Assembly: GCA_034370585.1 (NCBI GenBank)
Contig: CP139762.1
Coordinates: forward strand, 22,298,001-22,362,000
Source of the DNA: Fragaria x ananassa
Lineage: Eukaryota > Streptophyta > Magnoliopsida > Rosales > Rosaceae
DNA: 64,000 nucleotides
Reading direction: 5' to 3'
Shown here: positions 45,616-58,278 of the stretch, one piece after another
Position numbering within the stretch: the first letter of the stretch is position 1
How the letters are laid out: each line of letters opens with the position of its first letter
Position numbers and translations under genes: made by a program
The notes under the pieces: generated by a model
Database searches by the model: none
What the model was told of the DNA's origin: nothing
What the model saw: the letters and a program-made list of their open reading frames with translations, nothing else

Positions 45616-47575
45616 CATTAGGAAAGTAATCTCTTATGTCTTATTGTATCTTGGTTATCTTGTTGTTTAGGAAAGTTCCAATCATGTGAATATTAGTATC
45701 AATTGTATTCTGGTTGTATTACGTGATTGTAGTTGTTTCCTTGTAGGTAAGGAAACCCTCATGTATATGTATTATGCCAATTATCAATGAATTCTATTCT
45801 AGCCAAACTATCTCAGATTACATAGGATGTTGAGCCACGCAGCTATGCCGAAGCAGTTACTAAACCAAAATGGCAAGCTGCCATGCGTTTTGAATTACAA
45901 GCATTAGAGGATAATAATACCTCGACTCTTACTCCTTTATCGGCTGGAAAGACTCCTATTGGTTGTCGGTGGGTCTACAAAATCAAGCATCGCTCAGATG
46001 GTTTAATTGAACAGTACAAAGCTCGTTTGGTTGCCACCAAGGGTTTGACTCAAATGGAAGGTATCGATTATCATGACACCTTCTCACCAACTGCTAAAAT
46101 TATTTCTGTTCATTGCTTATTATCCTTAGTTGATGCTCAAAATTGGTCAATTCATCAGTTGGATGTGAATAATGCCTTTTTTGCATGGTGATCTTGATGA
46201 AGAAATTTTTATGTCTCCTCCTCTTGGTCTTCGGCGACAGGGGGATAATTTGGTATGTTGCCTTAACAAGTCTTTATATGGTTTGAAACAAGCTTCTCGG
46301 CAGTGGTTTGAAAAATTCTTTGATGATATCCGGTCAGCTGGGTACATTCAATCTAAAGCATATTACTCATTATTCACTCGGAAATGAGAGAAGTCATTTA
46401 ATGCTTTATTAATATATGTTGATGATATTCTGATCACTGGTAATGATCCTATGGCCATCTCTTCTTTGAAGAATTTTCTCAATAGTCGCTTTCGTATTAA
46501 AGGCCTTGGTGATTTAAAATATTTTCTTGGCATGGAAGTTTCTCGTTCCAAGAATGGAATTTATATTTCTCAATGAAAATATGCCTTGGAAATAATCAGC
46601 GATGCAAGTTTACTAGGTGCAGCCCCTGCTAACACCCCTATGGAGCGTGGCTTGAAATTGTCAAACAAAGGTGATTTGCTCAAGGACGTTTCACGTTATA
46701 GGCGATGGGTTGGTAGATTGATCTATCTCACCATCTCAAGGCCTGATATAACATACCCAGTACATGTGTTGAGCAGGTTTATGCATGAGCCACGTAAACC
46801 TCACATGCAAGCAGCTTTACGAGTTGTCTGTTATCTCAAGAACACGCCTGGGCAAGGTTTGTTCTTTTCTTCACTAAGTGATCTCAGACTTCGTGCTTAT
46901 TGCGATTCAGATTGGGCTAGTTGTCCCATAACTTAGAGGTCCACTTCAGGTTATTGTGTCTTTTATGGTTCTTCATTAATTTCTTAGAGGTCAAAAAGAC
47001 AAAAGACTGTTTCATTCTCTTCTGCTGAGGTAGAATATAGAGTAATGACAGGAACTTGTTGCGAATTGACATGGTTGAGGAACCTCCTCAAAGATTTAAA
47101 TGTTCTCCATCCAAAACTTGGTTTGTTGTATGGTGACAATAAAGCAGCTTTGCATATTGTAGCTAATCATGTCTTTCATGAAAGAACCAGACATATAGAG
47201 ATGGATTGTCACTATATCAGAGACAAGATTCAAGATGGTTCAGTGGTTACAAAACATGTGAGTTCTTCTTTTCAGTTGGCTGATGTTTTCACTAAGGCTT
47301 TGGAAAAAGATTTATTTATTCCTTTGATTCGCAAGTTGGGAGTTCGAGATATCCACTCTCCAACTTGAGGGGGAGTATTAGGAAAGTAATCTTTTATATC
47401 TTATTGTATCTTGGTTATCTTGTTGTTTAGAAAAATATCAATCATGTGAATATTAGTATCAATTGTATTCTTGTTGTATTACATGATTGTAGTTGTTTCC
47501 TTGTAGGTAAGGAAACCCTCATGTATATGTATTCTGTCGATTATCAATGAATTCTATTCTAGCCAAACTATCTCT
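45616..47575 (+). mobile_element. Deleted Ty1/Copia element
   Basis: LTRs of about 200 bases: 45616-45815 and 47376-47575, closely alike (TTAGGAAAGTAATCT at the start, CCAAACTATCTC at the end). Just before the 3' LTR is the polypurine tract GAGGGGGAG. Between them only the RT and RNase H parts of pol remain; gag, protease, integrase and the primer-binding site have been deleted, the 5' LTR running straight into RT. Confidence 0.88.
45834..47368 (+). pseudogene. Copia reverse transcriptase-RNase H remnant
   Basis: Copia RT motifs in order: WVYKIKH, LVATKGLTQ, LDVNNAF, LYGLKQASRQWF, and the catalytic YVDDILITG (near 46419). RNase H follows with YCDSDWA, SSAEVEY, DNKAALHI and HVSSSFQLADVFTK. 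Broken by a frameshift near 46185 and stops near 46385, 46574, 46934 and 46987. Inactive. Confidence 0.88.
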
Positions 47576-47915
47576 CTTTAGGATTCAATTGTTACCCAGG
47601 CTAATTGTGTTTTTGTCCAAGTAATATGACTTCGCGCGGAATACACAGTTCGCGCGAGGAGTGACTTCGCAAGGACTACACAGTTCACGCGGATTATGCA
47701 GCTCGCGCACGGAATGATTTCGCGTGGAGTTATTAGCTGACTCTGCGTAGGTGAAGCGAGGCACTCCGCGTAAAACAGGCGAGGCGAGATTAACACTCCG
47801 CGTAGGTGACAAGCGGATTACGCGAGGCGAGCTGGCGAACTAGCCCGCATGGGAGGCTCTGCGAAGAAGGCACAGGCGGAGTCTGTGTGCTTCACATTAA
47901 TCGTTAAAGACTCTT

Positions 47916-49516
47916 CGTTCTTTGGAAGCAAGAACAGTCTGGAGAAGCTGGACGAATTCAAGGACAAACAGGACCGGCTAAACTTACGGGTCCTAGAAGT
48001 TGAAGATTGGATGAGGGCGCAAGCGCCAAAGAATACTGCTATAAATCCTACTAGCCCAAGCGTGAACGAAGGAACATCCAAATACATCCCTCCTAACGAG
48101 CGCGCCAGGGGAAACCCTAAGGTCGGGGCTCCGAAAACCCTGCAGTTCACGTTAGGGGCTGGAACTTCAAAGAGTCCGCCCCCGCATGGCTTTGTTGCTC
48201 CCTTCAAGGGATTGAGTAGCTCTCTACGCCAGGGAGCCGGGACACCAGATGACCCGCTTCTAGCCTACTCCTGCCATACTCCCAAGAATGTCGAACAGGC
48301 CGTCAGTTTCTCTGCATGGCCAAACCATGAGGAAGGAGCACAATCCGCGCCTATGACAACAGCCGATTGGCGCCAGCTCATCTCCTCCATCGTCAAGGAG
48401 CAAACCGGAAAATGTGATGCTGACTTGCAGTATCGCGACCCCTACCCTGATAGTGTGGCGCAATACCCTTACCTGCATGGGTTCAAGAACGTCGTGTTCA
48501 CTACCTTTTCTAGGGAAACAAGGGAGGATGTAGCAACTCATATGGCCTGCTTCAAAGTCCAATGCAGCCAATATGGGAATAATGATATTCTCAAGCTCAA
48601 GCTCTTCGGGACTTCTCTGTCCGGAGCTGCATTCAGCTGGTATTCCAGGTTGAAGCCAGGATCCATTGTGGACTAGCCTACCATGGAGAGACTGTTTTGG
48701 GAAACATACGGCACCATTAAGTTGGAGGTTGGCCTCGATTCCCTTACTCAGATGAGTCAATAGAGTATGGAGTCAGGAGTCTCCTTCCTCCAATGTTTCA
48801 AGATCCAACAAGCCAAGTGCGACTGACTTCCTCCTGCCCGAGAAAGAAGCCGTTAAACTGGCTATCAGTGGCCTCAAGCATCGCCAGCGGTTGAAGCACC
48901 ATGGGGAACGCTTCACGTCTATGGGCGACTTGATCAACAAGGTCGGAAGTTATGAGTTGATCCTCAATGAGATGGACGAGAAGGCGAATGCCTCCAAGGG
49001 GACGTACATACCGGGGAAAAATAGGACAGTAGGGGCATTAAACCTCCAATCCCCCACATTTGATCCTTACTACCAAAGGCAGGAGGAAGCTGAGGCCGCG
49101 CAGGAGTATGATGACGTCGGAGCAGTTGAACTGACTGGGAAACCATTGGCTCACAAACTGAAGAATTTCAAAATAACTCACGAGCCAATCACAATCCAGT
49201 CTTTTGCATGGACCAAGCCCGAATATGAGTCTTACACGTATGATGCAAAAAATGCCCATCTTGTCTTTAATGACTTGATCGAGGCGAAGTGCATACGTTT
49301 GGACCACAAGATCCTGCCAAAGGAGGGGCTAAAGGACAAGAAATATTGCAGCTTCCACAACGTCTACAATCATGACACCGAAGACTGTGTCAAGCTCCGC
49401 GACCAACTGCACACCTGGTTGAATTCCGGCACCTTGAAAATGAAGACGCCGGAGAGCACAGCCTCTCTAGTGGATGTGGACCCCTTCTCGGTCGTGGTTG
49501 GTATGGTCGAAGTACA
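47916..49516 (+). pseudogene. Gypsy gag remnant
   Basis: Open pieces 47849-48676 (its first residues are LTR sequence) and 48891-49520. Contains a retrotransposon gag core (PYLHGFKNVVF, FKVQCSQYGNNDILKLKLF, GAAFSWYSRL) and CSFHNVYNHDTEDCVKLRDQL. Stops at 48674 and 48760, and a frameshift near 48825. Further gag-like or linker pieces continue to about 51000. Confidence 0.75.
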
Positions 49517-51699
49517 CTAGAACGACCATCCAGAGGAGAACAGCCGCTGCCGCGCGCCAAAGCCAGGCCAGCGGAGAGTCACTTTGGACTTGGCCGAACA
49601 CCCAGAAAATGACAATTCGCGTCGAGCATCCAAGAGAGACCGCGAGGAAGGCAATGATGATGCATCTCAGCCATCTCGCCGATACACCTACAACGTCAAC
49701 CTCGCGCATGAGGTTTTAGACGATCTTATCGATGGCGGACTCGTCACGGTAACAAGAGCCCTACCCTACGTTGAATACAAGGAAGGCCGCGTTCACTGCA
49801 AGTTCCATGATAGCTAGGGACACAGAACTCACGATTGCTACCAGCTCCGCGAGCAAGTCTAGGACTGGCTAAACCTTAAGTACATTCGTTTTGAGGACAA
49901 AGGCGGCTTCACGATCACAACTGCTGACATCCCCTGGCCCCGCATCGGCCAACGTGCGATAACTTTGGACCTATCTCAAAACGCGGGTTCGAGCGAACCG
50001 CCAGGTCGAGACCGCAAGAGACCGGCGAATGACTATACCTTGCTGGCAAACCAAAACAGGAACCACTACCTAAAAAAGCAGTTAGTTGCCAGACTACAAC
50101 CCGATCGACCATCAAGGAAAGATAAGGGCAAGGCTATCATGTGGGACGATACACCGCCCCTCGCAGAAAACTATTAACCTATGAGTCCCAGAACTCACAA
50201 AGAGCTGGAACAAAGGATCAAGTGCCTCGAGACCTTCGTCCAATCACACTGGACTGAAGATGTACCTTCATCTCCAGCTTCAAGCGAGATGGACATATCA
50301 GACTCCGGCAGCGAGCACCAAGACAACGAGGCTTCAAGCCCTCGGCAAGGTATCTTGACCGACCCCTATATTCCTCCGACGTCCAAATCAGTGATCAAGG
50401 AAGGGATCTGGTATACGCAGCAAAGGGGCAGGCCAGTTAACATCAACATATCCAAGAAGTGGACGCTACAGAAGAAGTATGGCAGCATCCTGCTTGCCTT
50501 GTGAGCTGCCGATGATGGCATCATCCGACCCTTGCAGCTCGCGCAGACACCCGAGAGGATGTGGAGGGAAGCCGAAGGCCTGCGAGCTCTACTCCAAAGG
50601 CCACCTGTTACGCCTCCACATGTTTGTACGCAGGTAACGGATGACCCGGCTCTAAAGGTGAATGTCTTCTGTTGCCTCACCGTACCACCAAGACAGGATC
50701 CGCGCCCTGCCAGAAATAGACCATCTCTAGAGCCAGAAAGGAGAAGGGATCCACAGCCCTCTCGGCACAGGCCCTCATCAGAGCCTCACCGGAGAAGGGA
50801 ACCGCTTCCTCCATTAAGGCGTAGGCAGTCGGCAGAGGCTGAACGACATAGGGACCCGCTGCCTCCACCAAGGTGTAGGCAGTGGCCAGAGGCTGACAGA
50901 AGACTGGGACCACCTTCCCTAGTGAAGCGAAGGTTGTTCGCCACCTCAAATCCTGGGCCAAAGCGCTAGTCGCCTCGGTCATCACGTCCCCGGGAGCTTC
51001 TTCGCCAGGAACCTGAGGCAAAGAGGGAACCATCGCGACCATGTCGGCCCCGGCCACTACCCAAGCAAGAGCCTCAGGTCTTAGTCCCTCCTTCGTCGAA
51101 GGCAGATGACAACGCCAAGGTCCCTCTAGCCGCCGATGAGCGGCCAGCTGGGGACAAGTAGCCCTTGACCAAACTCGTGTGGCAACCACGGTAGCCAAAG
51201 GATATCGCCTCTCTAGGTGTCGAAAGTAGTACCGCCAGCCCCAACCTCGCGGAGTTGATGGCCCAGTGCTTCCGAGAAAATTCATTAAACGAGGAGACTC
51301 ATTCCGAGCCTTGCATCGACTTAGGAGAAGACCAAACAGAAGGGCAGAGTGAATCATTTGCCTGTAACATGGTTGAAGTATCCACAAGACCTAAAGAAGA
51401 CGAGGTCAGCCCAACAGAGAGTACATTCGCTGTGCTAGAAGGAGAAAATGGGAGCATTGAGATGCCACTGGTCCCAGTCCCCGAACAATTCTCCTTTCAA
51501 GTTGGCATGGTGTTTTTCATATCTGAAAGATATGCTCTCCCGCCGAACGCAACATGCAACGCGGCGGATATTCCAGACAGCAGCAAAAATGTCTGTGACA
51601 TATCCCCGCCTTGCAGTAGCGAGACGAGCCCAGTCCTGGCGGAACCCGCGAACACGCCACCATTGGAAACCACAAGCAGCGTCACAAGCATGTTGACTC

Positions 51700-51900
51700 T
51701 AACCTTCTCCACTCCGACCTTAGACATGGCCACTCACATGAGGCCATTGTATATCAAGGCTGCAGTTATGGTAAACAAAGTCTTGGTCGACACTAGAGCT
51801 GCGATAAATGTCGTCACCACCCGTACTATGGGACTCTTTGGTATCCCGCGCTAGATGATCCAAACTACATCCTTGACAGTTTCACCGGACAAGTTTCCAG
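51700..51900 (+). pseudogene. Gypsy protease remnant
   Basis: Within the frame 51255-51854. The active-site region reads VLVDTRAAINVV, where a Gly is expected after DT in gypsy proteases (or GG/SG), so the motif itself is altered. A TAG follows at 51852. Confidence 0.55.
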
Positions 51901-52308
51901 ATTTCTAGGTTTGTTGTTCTTGTGAGTCAAAGTGGGACCGGCTTCACGGGTCTATACATTTCTTTGTCGCCGAGTGAGCTTCATCCTATAGCATGATCCT
52001 AGGCCGCGACTGGATCTATAGAAGTTTCTGTATACCTTCCTCTATGCACCAAGAACTCATAATCTGGGACATTCAGAAGCGCTAGGCAGTCCCCATCAAA
52101 GCGGACCCGCATCCTTTCTCTATTTCCGCCAACTTCAATGATGCCCGATACTACAATACCGACTTGGTCCCATTAGAGGTCCAAGGCGTCGATTCCAAAG
52201 GTCGCCCCTATAGTGTCACAGCCTCCAACTTAACGCGATGGGGACTCACTTAGGCGAGGGACGACTTACAACGTCCTTACACCATCGTCGACTCCTTCAA
52301 AACTTCTG

Positions 52309-53590
52309 ATGATTAGTACATCCTCAACAAAAGCCCGCGAGGCTGGTGAGTCCCTATGTGAGAGACTCCTCTCTTATTGGGAGGAACGCGAAGCCTACGA
52401 CAGGGTTGCCACCATGGAGTATGTAGACGAGATTGTGGACTATACCGACACCGAGGAGGAAGTTATTCAGTTAGCTCCCGCGGCCTTGGAAGACACACCA
52501 CCTCATGTCTGCGACCCCATCTTACAAGTCGACGTGGGGACGGCAACAAAACCCTTACTACTCTCCACCAGTGCCAAGCTGGCGGGACAAGAAAAAGAAG
52601 ACATTCTTGCCTTACTACATGAATATAGGGACTGTTTCGCTGAAAAGTACGAAGACATGCTTGGCTTGGCCCCAGATTTAGTCTGTCACCGTCTGCCTAC
52701 TCATCCTGACAGACGTCCAGTCCACCAAGACGGCAGATTCATGCAAACTGAGACCCAGATCGCGGTTAAGGAAGAAATCGAGAACATGCATCGATCAGGG
52801 ATCATTCGCATGGCCAAGTACAATGAATGGCTATCCAACGTCGTTCCCGTCCGCAAGAAGAACGGCAAAATGTGTGTCTGTGTTGACTACCGTGACCTCA
52901 ACAACGCAACGCCTAAGGATATATATCCCATGCTTATTGCTGACCTCCTCATTGACGCGGCCGCGGGGCATGAAGTACTATCCTTCATGGATGGAACTGC
53001 TGGATACCATCAGATCTCTGTTGCTGAAAAATATCGCCACAAGACCGCTTTCCGCTGCCTGGGGTTTGCAGGCGTGTTCGAGTATGTTGTCATGCCATTT
53101 GGGCTCAAGAACGCGGGGGCAACATACCAACGCGCCATGAAACTCATCTTTCATGATATCCTAGGCAAGTTAATCGAAGTCTACATAGACGACGTGGTGG
53201 TTAAAACCAAGACGTGGGCGACACACGTCGAAGACCTCCAGCAGGTTTTCACGCGGATGCGGGAAACATCACTTGAAGATGAACCTCGCCAAGTGTGTTT
53301 TCTTCACGGAGACAGGCGACTTCCTAGGGTTCCTGGTCTACCAAAGGGGCATCAAGATCCCCAAAGACAAGGCGCAGGCGGTCATAAGCGCCTCGCCTCC
53401 TACAACTAAAAAGGAGCTCTAACAATTGATCGGGCGAATCAACTTCCTCTACCGTTTCATTTCAAATGCGGCAGGGAAGGTTCAGCCTTTTTCATCTCTT
53501 CTAAAGCTCTAGGGGTCAACCGAGTTCATATGGGAGTCACAACACTAAGAGGCCTTTGTCCGAATCAAATACTATCTTACGAACCCGCCT
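52309..53590 (+). pseudogene. Gypsy reverse transcriptase remnant
   Basis: RT motifs in order: VVPVRKKNGKMCVCVDYRDLN, DLLIDAAAGHEVLSFMDG, YHQI, VMPFGLKNAGATYQRAM and catalytic YIDDVVVK (near 53182). The frame shifts by one base near 53268, after which the expected sequence carries on in another frame, then stops at 53420, 53512 and 53550. Confidence 0.88.
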
Positions 53591-53593
53591 ATT

Positions 53594-54376
53594 TTGGTTC
53601 CTTCTCGCCCTGGCGTTCCGCTTAAGCTCTACATCGTTGTTGCTGACTTATCTATTGGCAAACTCTTGGCACAAGACGATGAGAACGGAGTGGAACATGC
53701 CGTTTACTATCTTAGCAGGGTGTTAACCGATTGCGAGACGCGCTACTCTCCAATGGAAAAGTTGTGTCTCACCCTATTCTTCGTTGGATGCAAGCTCTGC
53801 CACTATATGTTAGCTTTTACCACGGTGGTGATCACTCAGTCCGATCTCGCCAAATACATTCTTTCTCGCCTTATCCTACGAGGATGCATAGGTAAATGAA
53901 TATTGGCTTTGTCTGAATTCTCTTTGCAATATGTTTCGCAAAAGGCAGTTAAAGGACAAGCCATAGCGGACTTCCTCGCTCATCACCCGCCAACCAAACT
54001 AACAACATTCCGCGAGTTAGAGTTCACCGCAGTCTCCCTTACTCCATGGACTCTTTACTTTGATGGTTCGCTCACTGAACTCGCTGCAGGTGTCGGGATC
54101 ACCATCGAAAACCCTGCAGGAGACCGGTTTTCTTACTCTTTCCAGCTGGACTTTAAATGTACAAATAATCAGGCAGAATACGAGGCGCTCATCATCGGAC
54201 TGGAAATCTTGCTAGACTTAGGAGTCCGCGAGGTTCAAGTCTTTGGCAACTCCTTATTGGTTGTCAACCAGCTTGTGGCGAAGTTCAAATGCTTAAGTTC
54301 GTCCATTGAACCTTACTTGCGAAAAGCCTTTGATGTCTTGGACCGCTTTGACGATGTTCAAGTTCACGACGAATGA
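53594..54376 (+). pseudogene. Gypsy RNase H plus second RNase H-like domain
   Basis: First domain 53594-54000 (gypsy RNase H: KLLAQDDENG, YYLSRVL, RYSPMEKLCL), split by a TGA at 53897-53899. Second domain about 54045-54376: YFDGSLTELAAGVGI, NNQAEYEALIIGL and VFGNSLLVVNQL, the pattern of an archaeal-type RNase H. A pair of RNase H domains separates Tat-type elements from most gypsy lineages. Confidence 0.78.
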
Positions 54377-54659
54377 GCTCGCGCAGATTGCATCCGGTCT
54401 TAGCTTGCGAGATGGAGTCCGCGAACGGCTTCTCAAAGTTGAACGGCGAACTCTTCCTTCTATTATTGCTAGGGGGCAATATAAGGCAGACGCTCTTGAT
54501 GTCGCTGCCTTAGATCCTATCGATGAAGACTGGCGGCTACCATTCATCTCCTACCTCGAACACCCTCAGGATGCTACTCATTCCCGGGAAGATGCAGTTT
54601 CTCGCCCTCAACTTTGTGCTTTGCAACGGTGAGCTTCGCCGGCGCAGCGAAGACGGTAA

Positions 54660-55662
54660 TGACTTCCGCTGCGTGTATGGCACCGAGGCTAAGCGACTGA
54701 TGCGCGAGGTGCATTCCGGCGTTTGTGGTTCGCATCAGGCTGAACCAAAGATGCGTTGGTTAATCTGTCGCCACGGTTACTATTGTTCTTCCATTCTCAA
54801 AGTCTATATTGTGTTCGCCAAAGGATGTCAGGATTTCCAGGCTCACGGACCAGTGCAACACATTCCAAATATTCCGTTACAGCCGATCATTAAACTATGG
54901 CCAGGTAGAGGATGGGCGATAGATTGACTTCGTCGGCATCATTCATCCCCATTCCTCCGAGTAGCATAAGTTCATCATAGTGGCCATTGATTTCTTTACC
55001 AAGTGGGTTGAGGCTGAGCCACTCAAGGTAGCCTCCGCGACCTCGGTTCGCAACTTTATCTTCTGCAACATTATCTCTCGCTTTGGTGTTCCGGAGTGCA
55101 TCGTGACGGACCGGGGGCAGCTTTCATGGCCGATTCTGTAGTCACATTCCTCACCGGCTATGGTATCAAGCTCCTGCATTCGACCCCCTATTATGCATAA
55201 TCCAATGGTCAGGCGGAGGCGAGTAACAAAGTTATCCTCGGTATCTTGTGCAAAATGCTGAAGTTAAACCCTCGCGTCTGGCATCTAGAGCTTTACCATA
55301 CTTTATGGGCCTACCGTACCTCCAAGCGCGGTCCGACAGATAACTTCCCTTATGCTCTCATGTTTGGCCATGACGCCATCCTTCCCCTTGAGGTTCACGT
55401 CGCCTCGCTTCGCGTCCAGGAACAGCACCTGCTGCTTGGTGACGATTACGTTCAGGCAACGTGGCAAGAACTTGAAGACCTTGACGAACATCGCATCATT
55501 GCTTTTAACAATCTCATCCTTGAGAAGCTGCGAGTTGCGTGGTCCTATGATAAGATTACCCGCGGACAGAGCTTTACCGAAGACCAAACAGTATGGCGCG
55601 TAGTGCTACCATTGGGCGAAAAGACTGAAGACCGCCGAAAGTGGTCCGCACAGTGGGAATGA
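54660..55662 (+). pseudogene. Gypsy integrase remnant
   Basis: N-terminal zinc-binding part near 54690-54830 (VHSGVCGSHQ ... FAKGC), with the first Cys of the final pair changed to Tyr. The core is broken by stops and frame changes at 54925-55200; PYYA then a stop then SNGQAEASNKV marks the C-terminal catalytic part. The open segment 55246-55662 is the C-terminal domain. Confidence 0.8.
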
Positions 55663-57189
55663 CCCTTTATTATTCATCATATATTGCCCAAGGGAGCATA
55701 CCACTTACGCGACCTTGACGGTACACTCCATCACAACCCTATTAATGATCGTTTCTTAAAACGCCATATCGTTGACGTTTGGGAACGCGCGAACCCTCCA
55801 CATTCGGCTGACTCCATGACCACTGTTCATAGTGCTCCGCGCCTTCACGATAGCACTCAGCTGCCTCCCACTAGAGGGCAACCCGAGAGATAAGTTAGTT
55901 CATTTCTTTGTAAACGTACAAGGTCTAACCAACAAACTAGCTAGTACAAGATTGAGGCCTATTCCAGAGGCCCTAAATAAAATTTTACATACAAATTTCT
56001 TCATTTCTCTCTTCCATTTCATCATAAACGTGCGAAGTCTAAACGACAGACTAGTACAAGATTGTGGCCTATTTCAGAGGCCCTAAATATAACATTACAT
56101 ATTTTTTCCTTCTTACACTCTGATACAGGCTACATAGGCGGCTTTGCGGCCGAAGCAAGCTTTGTTTACAATAAACTCTGAATGCTTTGCGCTTAAAAGC
56201 ATGGATCTAAGGATTAAAGCATCGGAGACAGGGTCCCTCATGCTACCGCCCAAGTTTTCAGGGGTGCTTCAAAGACACTGGCGAGTTCCCGAAGCACGAG
56301 TGGACAAAGGGCCTCCGAAATCTCATGCGTGGACAGAACAACAGGCGCAAGGTAGAAGATGCCTAGACCGTTTGTTCTTTCAAGTGGAGGATTGGCCTAA
56401 GAGTGGTTTTCGAAACTCACTCTCGACCTAAGAGTAGATTTCAAAACTCATCAGAGCAAACGATGAGCAAGAGAAATGGTGGCTTCGCTTTAAGCAGAGA
56501 CAAGAGGATGAATAGAAAAGAAGAAGGATCCATGGCGAGGGGACAGAAAGACTTGGTTGATGTCCCAAACTCGGCTAACTGATTCTCTTATAGAAAGAGG
56601 GGACTGACTCATGTTAACATGTGTCCTGCATGCAGAGCTTTGCTCCGAGATATGAGCCTTAAAGATAAGGTGAACGTGTGATTCTATAGTGACTTCCTAC
56701 TTCCCAAGTAAACAGTCGCGTAGAGACCTTTACCTAATCTCAAGGAAGACTGGTTTTGAACCTTAGCAGTTTTGTTGCTTAGTGAAAGAGTTCACATGGG
56801 GGCAACATGACAAGTGAAATGAAGTTGGACCAGAGTTTCTTAAGTTTCCTTTACAGTCTGTACACGCGGGATGTCGAGATTGGCGAGATCTGTTTCTCTC
56901 GTTGGTTCACCTGTCATTTCTTACGTTCACCAGCAAGATAACACAGCTCGCTTCACCAATCTTACGTCAGGATACATACTTGCTCGCTATGCAATGAGTA
57001 AGGAGCCCCTTAGATAAAACCAAGTTGTCTCGCGAGGTAGTTGGGAACGCATACCTCAAAACTTTGGTCTTCCGCGAGACGTAGAATGCAATGACACCAA
57101 AATGTTAGAGTCTCCCAAATCTTGAAGCGGCGTGACATGTTCAATAAGGCCTTCTCGCTTAGTCCCAAAACTCAAGGCCTAGGGGGCAA
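55663..57189. other. Gypsy 3' internal region before the LTR
   Basis: No conserved domain. Two copies of a roughly 120-base segment around AGAGGCCCTAAATA (about 55905-55990 and 56025-56105) lie in direct repeat. Ends in the polypurine-like tract just before 57190. Confidence 0.55.
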
Positions 57190-58278
57190 TGTTTGAGCCA
57201 AAGGACATTTTTGTGCAAGTAATATGACTTCGCGCGGACTACACAGTTCGCGCGAGGAGTGACTTCGCACGAACTACACAGTTCACGCGGACTATGCAGC
57301 TTGCGCGCGGAATGATTTCGCATGGAATTATTAGCTGACTCCGTGTAGGTGAAGCAAGGCATTCCGCGTAAAACAGGCGAGGCGAGATTAACACTCCGCG
57401 TAGGTGACAAGCGGATTACGCAAGGCGAGCTAGCAAACTAGCCAACATGGGAGGCTCCGCGAAGAAGGCATAGGCGGAGTCCGCGTGCTTCACATTAATT
57501 GTTAAAGACTCTTAAAAGTTTTTGACATGCTTCGGGCCAATCCCTATGGCCCTTTTAATATAAAAAGCCTTTCTAAGGCTCACGAGTTGCAATAGCCCGC
57601 AAGATGGAAGCGAGCTTCAGGAGCTCGCGGGATGGTTTAAGACTGTGACACCCCGCGGGATAAGATTGTTCCTAATTCCAGTCCGCATAGGAGTTTATAA
57701 TTGGGCGGCGCGGAAGCAATGCCCTATGCGGAATGAAGTGTGCGAACTGGACAGGTGTCACAAGATGGTTGGTTCGCGCGGGCGGAACAGTGCCCTTGTG
57801 CTATTAGGGTTTTAGAGCCCGACTTGGATTCCAAATTAACTTTCCTCTGCCGCAAGTCGGACTACTATATAAAGGACTCGTAGCAGTCTCTCTAGACACA
57901 CACATAACTTTTACAACAACAACTCAGAGACAATCTCTAAACAAACTTTCAACCCAATTGAACCCCTTCGAGTTACTTCGAAACCCTAACCCTAAGTGCA
58001 CTGCCGCGTAGGTTTTCTCCGAGCCCTCCTGGACTCTCCCCCGATCTCCCTGATTCCCTATTGTTGCTCTGCTTGCGTCCCGCCGTGAGTATCGATCGCC
58101 TTGTGCTCGTAAATTCCTCCTCTGAGGTGGCACCTGGAAACCCCTTCCGCCTAATCAAGAAGTCAAGCCCGCACACAAGCTTTTTCCTCGTCTGCGAGGT
58201 GGCACGCCCGCAACACTCTCCTTTCTCTTTGTTCGCTATTCACCTCTGCTCCGCGCGCTGAGTATCGTGGCCAAAACA
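57190..58278 (+). repeat. Gypsy 3' LTR (1089 bp)
   Basis: TG...CA ended, TATATAAAGG box at 57867, GC-rich U3 full of CGCG words (short units such as TTCGCGCG and ACTCCGCGTAGGTG repeated). The first 326 bases match the 5' stub at 47590-47915, and the whole LTR matches the orphan LTR at 16096-17185. Confidence 0.85.

Larger units (their letters stand above)
47590..58278 (+). mobile_element. Decayed Ty3/gypsy element, Tat-like lineage
   Basis: 3' LTR 57190-58278 (1089 bp, TGTTTGAGCC...GGCCAAAACA) and a 326-base stub of the 5' LTR at 47590-47915, ending abruptly where gag-type sequence begins, so the rest of the LTR and the primer-binding site are deleted. Order gag, protease, RT, RNase H, a second RNase H-like domain, integrase. 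A second (archaeal-type) RNase H after the first is the mark of the Tat/Ogre-related gypsy lineage. A purine-rich AGGGGGCA precedes the 3' LTR. Many stops, mostly TAG. Confidence 0.85.

Noticed and set aside
47849..47915. Start of the 275-residue gypsy frame at 47849
   Set aside because: The first about 22 codons are 5' LTR sequence joined to gag by a deletion, so this is not a real gag start.
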